A stretch of DNA of 64,000 nucleotides, taken from contig JAFQOT010000002.1 of NCBI GenBank assembly GCA_017403065.1, positions 1 to 64,000 on the forward strand. The letters are read 5' to 3'. The DNA is from Clostridia bacterium (GTDB taxonomy: Bacteria; Bacillota; Clostridia; Oscillospirales; Acutalibacteraceae). The notes below the pieces were generated by a model. That model had not been told where the DNA came from, ran no database searches, and saw only the letters and a list, made by a program, of their open reading frames with translations. Positions 8,847 through 17,600 of the stretch are shown here, one piece after another; within the stretch, counting starts at the first letter, position 1; each line of letters opens with the position of its first letter. The position numbers were made by a program, and so were the translations under genes.

Positions 8847-10478
8847 TTACTCGGTCAAATAAGAATCTATTGCGTATACTGCCTGACCGTTATATTCAAG
8901 CTTAGCCCAACCGCTGTTGCTTACTCCAACCTTTTTAATGTACTCACCGTTTTTAAGGGTATATATTATATTCGAATCGGTTGTTGAAGGCTTGTCGCGA
9001 AGATTTGTTTGCTCCTTTGCGGTAACATTAACCGAAACGACGGTAAACGCCATAGAGTGTTCTGTAAATGTGTTTTCAGGCTTTTTCTGTTCAGAAATTT
9101 CAGTAACGGTATTTGTAAGATAGCTTGTAACAGCATATACTACCGACCCGTTAAAGTTAAGCCTTGACCAGCCGTTATCCCCTTTTGCCGTGCGCTCCAA
9201 AAAAGTACCGCTTACAAGCTTGCCTACAACCTGACTGTCCGTAGAGGGAGCCGAGCGCAAATTCACCTCATCCTTTGCAGTAACCTTGTCACTAAATGGG
9301 GTAAATCTACTGCCGTTTACAATATCCTCTTTTGTGGTTTCTACCACCTTGTCGGTTAAATAGCTTGTTATTGCATAGACTGTCGTTCCGTTATATAAAA
9401 GCCTTGACCAGCCATTTTTTCCTATTCCTGTACGTTTTAAAAATTCTCCGCTTTTTAGGGTAGCTACTGCGTTGTATTTTGTACTTGGACCTTGTCTGAG
9501 ATTAACAATATCCTTAGCCGTTACCGAATCTGACACATCGGTGTACAAAAGCTCCTCCTGAGTCTTTGGGGCGGTTGCCTCGTCGGGAGTGGCGTTACTG
9601 TCTTTGGCGGCAGCTTCCTTATTGGTGAAATATGCCACTACCATATCACAGTTGCCCTGTACACCGTTTACAGAGCCTCTGTTAGTGTATTGCCACATAT
9701 CATACTTTCCGCTATAATTAGGTGTTTCCACCGTAGGATATGCAGGGGAAGAATAATGCGCCACCCAAACCTTAAAGCTATTTTCAATTTGATGAATATC
9801 CCAATATTTACTGTTTTCAAGCTCTGATTTTGCCCCGTAAAACATAGGGTCATAGCCTGCGCTTTTCACCTTGTTTAAAAATGCTTTTGCATTAGAAGTG
9901 CGCTGCGCGGCAGTGAGAGAATACATACGGCTTGAAGTTTTTGTATATCCTTCACAGTCATACACCACAGGATATGAAATTTTGTAGCCCTTTACCGCAT
10001 TTATTACAAAGTTTGCTTCCTCTATAGCCTCTGCGGTATTTATAGCGGTAGAAAAGAAATAAACACCTACAAGCACGCCCGCTTTTTGAGCCTGCTGTAT
10101 GTTGTAATCTCCGTTATCATCGCGGTAAATCAGCCCGTTTTCGCCTCTGTAGCCTATGCGTATAATAGCGAAATCTATTCCGCTGTTTTTAACCGCTTTC
10201 CAGTCGATTTTTCCCTGCCATTTAGAAACATCAATACCGTTTGCCTTACCTGTTTTAACCACAAGCTCTTCTGCCGAAATTTGATTTCCTATAACATTTT
10301 CCTCAATATTTTCAGGGTCTTTAGTGTCATCAGAGGGGGCTTCTTTAACAACAACCTCCACAGGCGCTGACTGAGTATTAGAATTTGCCTTGCCTTTTTC
10401 CTTACCCTTACACCCCGAAAGAAAAACAAGACAAAGCGCCATAGCTAAAGATATAATAATTTTAAAATTGTTTTTCAT
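8847..10478 (-). CDS. Lipoprotein with GH25 lysozyme domain and three SH3 repeats
   Basis: Predicted cell-surface muramidase. Residues 1-23 are a lipoprotein signal with lipobox LSGC (C23). A Ser/Asn/Glu-rich linker leads to a GH25 lysozyme-type domain at about 80-290: GIDVSKWQGKIDW, the VVYDCEGY motif with acidic residues, and FYGAKSELE. Three bacterial SH3 repeats follow (about residues 315-375, 395-455 and 480-543), each with VTAKxxxNLRxxPST, a GxFLKR-like strand, WS/AR/KL and VYAxxSYLT. The SH3 repeats probably bind peptidoglycan; the GH25 domain would cleave MurNAc-GlcNAc bonds. It could work in wall turnover or against competitors. Promoter at 10517-10545. Confidence 0.92.
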   Translation of the reverse strand: MKNNFKIIISLAMALCLVFLSGCKGKEKGKANSNTQSAPVEVVVKEAPSDDTKDPENIEENVIGNQISAEELVVKTGKANGIDVSKWQGKIDWKAVKNSGIDFAIIRIGYRGENGLIYRDDNGDYNIQQAQKAGVLVGVYFFSTAINTAEAIEEANFVINAVKGYKISYPVVYDCEGYTKTSSRMYSLTAAQRTSNAKAFLNKVKSAGYDPMFYGAKSELENSKYWDIHQIENSFKVWVAHYSSPAYPTVETPNYSGKYDMWQYTNRGSVNGVQGNCDMVVAYFTNKEAAAKDSNATPDEATAPKTQEELLYTDVSDSVTAKDIVNLRQGPSTKYNAVATLKSGEFLKRTGIGKNGWSRLLYNGTTVYAITSYLTDKVVETTKEDIVNGSRFTPFSDKVTAKDEVNLRSAPSTDSQVVGKLVSGTFLERTAKGDNGWSRLNFNGSVVYAVTSYLTNTVTEISEQKKPENTFTEHSMAFTVVSVNVTAKEQTNLRDKPSTTDSNIIYTLKNGEYIKKVGVSNSGWAKLEYNGQAVYAIDSYLTE

Positions 10479-10516
10479 TTTATCACCTAAATATCACAGT
10501 GTTGAAATGCAGTACC

Positions 10517-10545
10517 ATTATACAGCATATACTTTACCCTTTCAA
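10517..10545 (-). promoter_or_regulatory. Promoter of the GH25 lipoprotein gene
   Basis: Minus strand TTGAAA (10545-10540), 17 bases, TATAAT (10522-10517). The ATG at 10478 has AGGTGA as ribosome site. Confidence 0.8.
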
Positions 10546-10634
10546 CTCTTTTTAAAATCATATCTTTTAAAATCAACAGCGTATAGTATATTGTGCCCTT
10601 TTATGCAAATACTTTTTTTAAAAGGAGAGATAAA

Positions 10635-10919
10635 ATGAACGGCAACCATCTTGTTAAAAATACACTTGACCAAATTCCTCAGCCAATAAGTGATGCAAAG
10701 CGTATAGTCGGTCTTGTTAAAGAAAGCGGTCGGGTTACAGGTTACAAATTATCTGATAACACATTTGTAGCAAAATCTGATGCTGTGGAAATGGCAAAGC
10801 AAGGAAAAATATCAGGCGTAGGAATTGCCCACCGCGGCGATACCCAATACCTTAAGGCAATACCAAACGACAACGAAAATGATAATCTTGGGAATTTGCC
10901 CTCTTTTTCTGCTAAATAA
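10635..10919 (+). CDS. DUF3892 domain protein
   Basis: A 94-residue cytoplasmic protein. The central part (SDAKRIVGLVKESGRVTGYKL, then FVAKSDAVEMAKQGKISGVGIAHRGDTQYLKAIPND) fits DUF3892, a small domain of unknown function common in Firmicutes. The start is set by AAAGGAGAG ending six bases before the ATG at 10635; longer versions starting upstream lack a ribosome site. It is a lone gene divergent from the GH25 lipoprotein and followed by the repeat element at 10924-11353. Confidence 0.75.
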   Translation: MNGNHLVKNTLDQIPQPISDAKRIVGLVKESGRVTGYKLSDNTFVAKSDAVEMAKQGKISGVGIAHRGDTQYLKAIPNDNENDNLGNLPSFSAK

Positions 10920-10923
10920 AAAT

Positions 10924-11353
10924 AAAACTCTTCGAAATTAAGAGCAATGTCGTTAGCGAAGTTTTGTTGTCAGAACGAATTGTGTTTTCGGTAAGAACCA
11001 GCATCGCATTTGTGTGTACAAATGAAGTTGGGCAAAAGCCCAAACCCACCAACAACATAAAAGAGAAGATTCGCGTCTTCTCTTTCTTTTTGTCTGTATA
11101 GTGATATGCTGATTAAAATCAGCGTGATATTTTCTTTTGAAAATTCCTCGCCACAGGCGAGATATTTCAAAAAGAAAGTGATATTAAACCCTATGGGTTT
11201 AGTGATATTCTATTCGCATTTAAAACTTGGCGTAGCCAAATATCACTCGGTTGTAAACCGAATATCACTGCGAAGCAATACAACTCGCCGTAAGGCGAAT
11301 AGAGCTGCAGAAATGTTCGCTAAGAACACTTCTGCTACTGCTCGAAGAGTTTT
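10924..11353. repeat. Hairpin-array element A with 12-bp terminal inverted repeats
   Basis: The whole gap between the DUF3892 gene and the flavodoxin-like gene is one structured element. AAAACTCTTCGA at 10924-10935 is repeated inverted as TCGAAGAGTTTT at 11342-11353, and TTAGCGAA is also mirrored just inside. The interior (11099-11306) is a string of short stems (GCTGATT/AATCAGC, AAACCC/GGGTTT, TTGGC/GCCAA, CGGTT/AACCG, CTCGCC/GGCGA) separated by linkers GTGATATT on the left and AATATCACT on the right. It contains the core AGTGATATTCTATTCGC in the opposite orientation to elements B and C. Bases 10936-11098 hold no gene; they include a GGGC..GCCC hairpin and an AGAGAAGA/TCTTCTCT hairpin. MITE-like by shape; no coding capacity. 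Confidence 0.75.
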
Positions 11354-11359
11354 TGAATT

Positions 11360-11980
11360 TTAACGTATAAAGTTAGTTCTTATAACTTCTTCCCTCTTAG
11401 GAATACCGTACTTTTCTTTTCCGAGAGCAATACTTTTCATAAGGAAAGACATATTTTCCGCAAGAGTGCGCATACACTGTAGACCCTCTTGATCGTCCGC
11501 AGCCTCCCCAATATTTCTGCCGTGAACACTGTTCCAATACTGTCCCGAAGCCACAGGCATTCCTGCAATGGTGAAATATTTATTTATCTGGTCAAAGGTT
11601 GTAGAGCAACCGCCCCTGCGGGCAACTGCAACAGCCGCTCCCACCTTCATTGTTTTATCAAAGGATGTGCTGTAAAACAATCTGTTAAGTAACGATACCA
11701 ATGTTCCGTTAGCGGCAGCATAATAAACAGGGCTTCCGACAACCAGCCCATCACATTCTTCAAACTTTGCCGCAAGCTCATTATTTACAATATCGTCAAT
11801 AGAGCATTTTCCGTTTTTAAAGCAATACCCACAACATATACATCCGCGAATATCCATTCCGCCCACCTGAACAATCTCTGCTTCAATCCCGTTTTTAGCA
11901 AACACCTTTTTCATTTCATTAAGAGCTATGTAGGTGTTTCCTTGGGCTCTGGGGCTTCCGTTAATAATTAAAACCTTCAT
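11360..11980 (-). CDS. Flavodoxin-family NAD(P)H-dependent FMN reductase-like protein
   Basis: A 206-residue flavoprotein of the NADPH-dependent FMN reductase / iron-sulfur flavoprotein family. The FMN phosphate loop is NGSPRAQGNTY (residues about 7-17), and GSPVYYAAANGTLVSLLNR is the second flavin-binding segment. The cysteine cluster CICCGYCFKNGKC (near 46-58) follows the spacing of iron-sulfur flavoproteins, so it may carry a [4Fe-4S] cluster as well as FMN. Probably an electron-transfer or quinone/nitro-reductase enzyme; substrate unknown. Its stop codon is seven bases from the end of repeat element A. Confidence 0.85.
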   Translation of the reverse strand: MKVLIINGSPRAQGNTYIALNEMKKVFAKNGIEAEIVQVGGMDIRGCICCGYCFKNGKCSIDDIVNNELAAKFEECDGLVVGSPVYYAAANGTLVSLLNRLFYSTSFDKTMKVGAAVAVARRGGCSTTFDQINKYFTIAGMPVASGQYWNSVHGRNIGEAADDQEGLQCMRTLAENMSFLMKSIALGKEKYGIPKREEVIRTNFIR

Positions 11981-12069
11981 ACAAAAAAATCCTTTCTAAA
12001 ACGGTTTTTTACCTTATAGTTTAACTCAATATTTATATTTAATTTTAACATTCTATAAACCTAAAGTCA

Positions 12070-12102
12070 ATAAAACAGCAGGAATTGTAATTTCCCTGCT
12101 GT
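12070..12102 (-). terminator. Terminator of glmS
   Basis: Minus strand ACAGCAGG...CCTGCTGT stem a few bases after the glmS stop, followed by TTTTATT. Confidence 0.7.
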
Positions 12103-12108
12103 CACAAA

Positions 12109-13935
12109 CTACTCTACAGTAACAGATTTGGCAAGATTTTTTGGCATATCTATATCACAGCCTTTTTCCTTTGCAATATAATATGCAAGCAGTTGTAGAG
12201 GTACAACTTCAACTATGGGCGCAAATAACCCATCTACACGGGGTACAAAAATTATGTCATCTGCAACAGTTAGTATTTTCTCATTATTTTTAAACGAAAC
12301 GCCAATCACACGTGCTGACCTTGCCTTTACTTCTACAATATTGCTTACTGTTTTTTCGATAATCTGTTCGTTACAGCAAAGGGCAACAACAGGCTGATTT
12401 TCATCAATAAGGGCTATTGTCCCGTGTTTTAATTCCCCTGCGGCATAAGCCTCAGCATGAATATAAGATATTTCTTTCATTTTAAGGGCTCCCTCAAGAG
12501 CCACCGCATAATCGGTATTTCTTCCAATAAAAAAGATAGAGTTAGTGTTACAATATTTTTTTGCCAGCTCAGAAATATTAAAATTCATATCAATAGCTTC
12601 TTCAACATACTTGGGCAAATCTTTAAGCTCGGTTAAAAGTCTGTGGTATTCCTCATCATTTAAAAGCATTTTTTCTTTCGCAAAATATACCGAAAATAAA
12701 TATAAGACTGCTAATTGGGTGGTGTAGCCTTTAGTTGTAGCAACTGCAATTTCAGGGCCTGCCAGAGTGTAGATTGTATAATCGGCTGCTTTTGCAATAG
12801 TGCTGCCCACAACATTTACAATAGCCAAGGTCTTTGCCCCTCTGTTTTTACATTCCCTCATAGCTGCAATAGTATCGGCGGTTTCGCCCGACTGGGAAAG
12901 TACAATCAATAAGGTGTTTTCATCTATGATAGGATTTCGATACCTTAGCTCGCTTGCCAATTCAGTTTCTACAGGAATACCGCACAGCTTTTCTATTATA
13001 TATTTTCCGCAACAGCCTGCATAATAGGCAGAGCCACAGGCGGTAATTATAATTTTTTCAACACCTGTAAATGTAGACTTGTCTATACCGCTATCATCAA
13101 AACATATTTTTTCATTCTTAATTCTTGGGCAGATAGCAGCTCTGACAGCGGCGGGCTGCTCTATAATTTCCTTAAGCATAAAATGGTCATAACCGCCCTT
13201 TTCAGCCGCCTGAATATCCCAAGTAATACGGTTGATTGGCTTTTCAACGGGATGCCCCGCCCAATCGAAAACCTTAATATAGTCGGGTGTGAGCTCTGCA
13301 AATTCACCGTCATCCATATAAATTATATTCTTTGTATAAGCTACTAATGCCGTAACATCTGAGGCAAAATAATTTTCACCCATACCTACCCCCAAAATCA
13401 GAGGGCTCGACTGTCTGGCAAGAAATATTTTGTCAGGCTCGTCTGTAGATATAACACCTATGGCATAAGACCCCTCAAGCCTTGAAACCGCTTTATAAAA
13501 AGCTTTTTTTATATCGTCTGTGTAATACATTTCTAAAAGATGAGCTATAACCTCTGTGTCTGTTTCGCTTTCAAAATTAAAGCCTTTATTTATAAGCTCT
13601 TGTTTTAGTGCAATATAGTTTTCAATAATTCCATTGTGAACAACTGCAAATTTTCCGCTGTTGCTCATATGTGGATGAGCGTTAATATCTGTGGGTGACC
13701 CGTGGGTTGCCCAACGGGTATGACCTATGCCTATTTTCCCTATAACTGACCTGCCGTTTTCGGTGATTTCACATAAATTTTCTATTCTTCCCGTCACCTT
13801 ATTAACAGAAATATGCTTGTTATTCATTACCGCAATACCAGCCGAATCGTAGCCTCGGTATTCCAGCTTTTTAAGACCGTCTAACAGTATTTCGGCTGCA
13901 TTTTGGCTGCCCGCATATCCCACTATTCCGCACAT
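12109..13935 (-). CDS. glmS: Glutamine--fructose-6-phosphate aminotransferase (isomerising)
   Basis: Makes glucosamine-6-phosphate from fructose-6-phosphate and glutamine, the first step to UDP-GlcNAc for peptidoglycan. The N-terminal glutaminase begins MCGIVGYAG with catalytic Cys2, and contains GHTRWATHG and HNGIIENY. Two SIS sugar-isomerase domains occupy about residues 285-600 (TACGSAYYAG, SQSGETADT, ATTKGYT) and the end NLAKSVTVE is typical. Length 608 aa is normal. An AGGAGG-like site (plus-strand cctccg) precedes the ATG. I looked for a glmS ribozyme in the 195 bases upstream and found no match to its conserved core. Confidence 0.97.
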   Translation of the reverse strand: MCGIVGYAGSQNAAEILLDGLKKLEYRGYDSAGIAVMNNKHISVNKVTGRIENLCEITENGRSVIGKIGIGHTRWATHGSPTDINAHPHMSNSGKFAVVHNGIIENYIALKQELINKGFNFESETDTEVIAHLLEMYYTDDIKKAFYKAVSRLEGSYAIGVISTDEPDKIFLARQSSPLILGVGMGENYFASDVTALVAYTKNIIYMDDGEFAELTPDYIKVFDWAGHPVEKPINRITWDIQAAEKGGYDHFMLKEIIEQPAAVRAAICPRIKNEKICFDDSGIDKSTFTGVEKIIITACGSAYYAGCCGKYIIEKLCGIPVETELASELRYRNPIIDENTLLIVLSQSGETADTIAAMRECKNRGAKTLAIVNVVGSTIAKAADYTIYTLAGPEIAVATTKGYTTQLAVLYLFSVYFAKEKMLLNDEEYHRLLTELKDLPKYVEEAIDMNFNISELAKKYCNTNSIFFIGRNTDYAVALEGALKMKEISYIHAEAYAAGELKHGTIALIDENQPVVALCCNEQIIEKTVSNIVEVKARSARVIGVSFKNNEKILTVADDIIFVPRVDGLFAPIVEVVPLQLLAYYIAKEKGCDIDMPKNLAKSVTVE

Positions 13936-14067
13936 AAAATTAACCTCCGTTTTATGAATACACTATTTAAAGTATACGCATTTTACTTGAAGCAATTCGT
14001 TGCTTTTGGTAAATGGATGCAAAATATAATTTATATTTCAAAACGGCATATTGCAAAAACTAATATC

Positions 14068-14095
14068 TTTACAAATGATATTTTCGGGGTATACT
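14068..14095 (+). promoter_or_regulatory. Probable promoter of the MaoC-like gene
   Basis: TTTACA (14068-14073), 16 bases, TATACT (14090-14095). A TATAAT at 14097-14102 could be an alternative -10 but has no matching -35. The remaining divergent gap to glmS (13936-14067) is AT-rich with no other structure seen. Confidence 0.5.
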
Positions 14096-14130
14096 TTATA
14101 ATAGTATTTTTATAGAAAAGAGAGTTAAAA

Positions 14131-14559
14131 TTGTATTTATATGATTTAGAAAAAAATAAAGAAATAAATATTCCCAAGGTGGTTATCGACAAAAACCGTA
14201 TGATAGAATTTGCGCGTCTTTACGACCCTATACCCTTGCACTGTGATGAAGAATATGCCAAAAGCACAAGATTTAAAAAGCTAATAGCCCCAGGTGTTAT
14301 GTCCTTTATGACCGTATGGGCAGAGTTTACTAAAAAAAGTATTCTCGGTGATGAGCTTATAGCAGGTAAATCCACTAAAATCGAGTGGTTTAAGCCTGTT
14401 TTTGCAGGCGATATCCTTGAAGGAAAAGCCGTAATTACCGATATTATCAAAAGAAATGATTATAATGGCATCGTAATTCTTAATATCGATGTTTACAACC
14501 AAAACAACGAGTTGGTAATGACCAACACTACAGAGGCTGTTGTAAAGTGCAAGCAGTAA
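14131..14559 (+). CDS. MaoC-like hotdog-fold dehydratase/hydratase
   Basis: A 142-residue single hotdog domain. The R-specific hydratase signature is visible as D32-P-I-P-L-H37 followed by the LIAPGVMSF helix, matching the Asp/His dyad of MaoC-type enoyl-CoA hydratases. Later EWFKPVFAGDILEGKAVI and TNTTEAVVK are the usual strands. It probably acts on an acyl-CoA or acyl-ACP; whether in fatty-acid synthesis or another pathway is not evident because its neighbours are unrelated. The start is TTG at 14131, preceded by AAAGAGAG; no ATG lies in a suitable place. Confidence 0.8.
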   Translation: MYLYDLEKNKEINIPKVVIDKNRMIEFARLYDPIPLHCDEEYAKSTRFKKLIAPGVMSFMTVWAEFTKKSILGDELIAGKSTKIEWFKPVFAGDILEGKAVITDIIKRNDYNGIVILNIDVYNQNNELVMTNTTEAVVKCKQ

Positions 14560-14580
14560 GCTTTTAAAACCTTTACACAT

Positions 14581-14642
14581 AAAAACAGTCACTTGAGTGA
14601 AACTTCCTTATGAAGTATCCTAAAGCGACTGTTTTTGTTTTT
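14581..14642. terminator. Bidirectional terminator between MaoC-like gene and polC
   Basis: AAAAACAGTC (14581-14590) pairs with GACTGTTTTT (14627-14636), with an inner AACTTC/GAAGT stem. T tracts occur on both strands, suiting the two convergent genes. Confidence 0.85.
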
Positions 14643-14671
14643 TAATACTTAAATATTTCCGCTAACTAAGC

Positions 14672-17600
14672 TTAAAACATTGACATTTGGTTTGTATCGG
14701 GCAAATCATTCATAGCTCCAAGGTCGGCAAGATTTTGAATAATGGTTTTAGATACTCCCGCTTCTAATTGAAAATCCTCAATAGATACGTAATTACCTCT
14801 CTGAGCCGCCTCATATATAGAATAGGCTGCCTTTTCGCCTACACCGGAAAGAGCGCCAAATGGAAGACGCATTTTGCCGTCCTCGGGCAGATATTTCATC
14901 GCGTGGGATTTGTTTATATCAATAGGTAAAATTTCAATGCCTCTTGCCATTATTTCATTGAATATAAGCATATTTTCATAAACATCAAGCTCTTTTTTGG
15001 TAGCTTCCTTGCCCTTCGCCTTAATATCTCGAATATACTTTTTAACCGCCTCGTGACCCTGTAAAATAGTAGGCACATCTACATCCTCAGGTCTGGCTGT
15101 AAAATAAGCGCAATAAAATTCCAATGGCTTATATACCTTATACCAGGCGACACGTATTGCCGCTGTAACGTATGCTGCCGCGTGAGCCTTAGGGAACATA
15201 TACTTAATTTTATAACAGCTTTTAATATACCATTCGGGAACATTTACCTTACGCATATCTTCTTCCATAGATTCCCAATCTTCCTTAGAAACCTTACCCT
15301 TAGCAACAAGACCCTTACGTACTGTTTCGGTAATTTTAAATGCTCTATCCTCTTTCATTCCCTGATGTATCAGATATACCATTATGTTATCACGGGTACC
15401 AATAACCTCTGAAATTGTACAGGTGCCGTTTTCGATTAAATCCTTAGCGTTACCAAGATAAACATCTGTACCGTGAGAAAGTCCAGAAATCTGCAAAAGG
15501 TCAGAGAAATTTTTAGGCTTACAGTCTACAAGCATTCCCCTAACAAAGCTTGTTCCAAATTCCGGAATACAGTATGTACCTGTGGGAGAGTCGATTTCCT
15601 CTGGAGTTACACCCAAAGCCTCGGTAGAGGTAAACAGGCTGTAAATCTTAGGGTCGCTCATTGAAACCTTGCTAACAGGTATTTTTGAATATTCCTCTAA
15701 ATACTTGTAGGTTGTGGGTATAACGTGACCTAATTCATCAAGCTTAAGGATAGTATCATGAATAGAATGGAAGTCGAAATGTGTTGTTATAACATCAGAA
15801 TTTATATCATCTGCGGGATGCTGAACAGGACAAAAATCGTATATAGTCTTATCCCTGGGCACAACTATCATGCCCGCAGGGTGCTGACCTGTGGTCTGCT
15901 TGATTTTTGCCTTTTCTACCAATGAGGCCAAACGGCCCAGCTCGGCATTACTTAAGGTGACACCCTTTTTTTCGGCATAAGCCCTTGCAAAGCCGTATGC
16001 AGTTTTTTCTGCCACAGTAGAAATAGTACCCGCTTTGAATACATTTTCACTACCAAACATTGATTCGGTATATTTTTGTACCTGAGTCTGAAATTCATTA
16101 GAAAAGTTAAGGTCAATATCAGGTACCTTATCTCCCTTAAAGCCTAAAAAGGTTTCAAAAGGAATATCGTGACCGTCACGGTCCATAGGCGTGTTACAAT
16201 TAGGACAATTCTTTTCAGGTAAATCAAAGCCTGAGCCTACGCTTCCGTCGGTGAAAAATTCACTGTGACAACAGCTTGGGCAAACATAGTGAGGAGCTAA
16301 GGGATTTACCTCAGAAATTCCCGCCATAGTTGCAACAAAGGAGGAGCCAACCGAACCACGCGAGCCTACAAGATACCCGTGTTCTTTACTGTAATCCACC
16401 AGCTTTTGGGCCGAAACATACATTATGGAAAATCCGTTATTGATAATAGAATCCAGCTCTTTTTCAAGACGTTTAGAAACTATTTCAGGCACATTTTCTC
16501 CGTAGGTTTTGTGGGCGTTATCCCAACAGATTTTTCTAAGCATTTCGTCAGACCCCTCAATTACAGGGGGATAATTACCCTCAGGAACAGGGATAACATC
16601 ATCATTTACCATTTCGGCTATTTTGTTAGGATTATCAATGACAAATTCCTTTGCGCGCTCACCGAAATAGCTAAAATCATCTAACATTTCCTGTGTAGTT
16701 TTAAGATATAAGGGTGCCTGATTGTCAAAATCGTCAAAGCCCTGACCTGCCATAAGAATTTTACGTATAATTTCATCGCTTTTCTTAAGGAAATGCACAT
16801 CTCCTGTAGCTACAACAGGCTTACCTATTTTATCTGCAATTTCAACTACCTTGCGGTTTAAATTTTTAAGCGCCTCTTGACTGTTTATGTGACGGAATCT
16901 GTTAGGTGTGATTTCCCCTGTTTTTTCATTACGCTTATCAGGCTTGCCCGATTCACGTACCATAAACATATTATTGCCTATAGGCTGAATTTCTAAATAA
17001 TCATAAAACTGAGCTATTTTAATAAGCTCGTCGTCGGTCTTACCGTCAACAATAGCCTTGAACAAATCACCCTGCTCACAAGCACTGCCTATAATAAGCC
17101 CTTCCCTAAGTTGTTCAAGCTTGCTTCTAAGGGTAATCGGCTTGCCCTTAAAATCCTCTATATGCGCCTGTGAAACAAGCTTATAAAGATTTTTAAGACC
17201 TGTTAAATTCTTAACCAAAATAATCTGGTGATTACGCATTTTGCTTATTTGTTTTGAATTAAGCCCTGTAATATCGTTATTTATATCGTCTACAAAATAG
17301 GCCTCAACGCCGTAAATAACCTTAAAGTCACCGCCGCTTTTGCGGATTTTTTTAACAGCCTCTGCCGCCGCAGGATACGCCTGAACAACGCCGTGGTCTG
17401 TAATTGCAACCGCCTTGTGCCCCCATTTAAAAGCCTGCTCTACAATATCGCCCGCCGAAGACACCGCATCCTTAGCAGACATATTTGTGTGGCAATGAAG
17501 CTCAACCCGCTTTTCACCCTCATAATCATCCGTTTCGGTATATTTTTGAAGCAAAGCCATTGCCTTAGGTTTTACAATAAATTCGTGCTTGTAATTATCA

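Noticed and set aside
11106..11363. Plus-strand reading frame across element A
   Set aside because: It runs through the hairpin array, has no ribosome site and resembles no protein.
13936..14130. glmS ribozyme upstream of glmS
   Set aside because: The region is AT-rich and lacks the conserved ribozyme core; only a promoter for the divergent gene and a plain ribosome site are seen.
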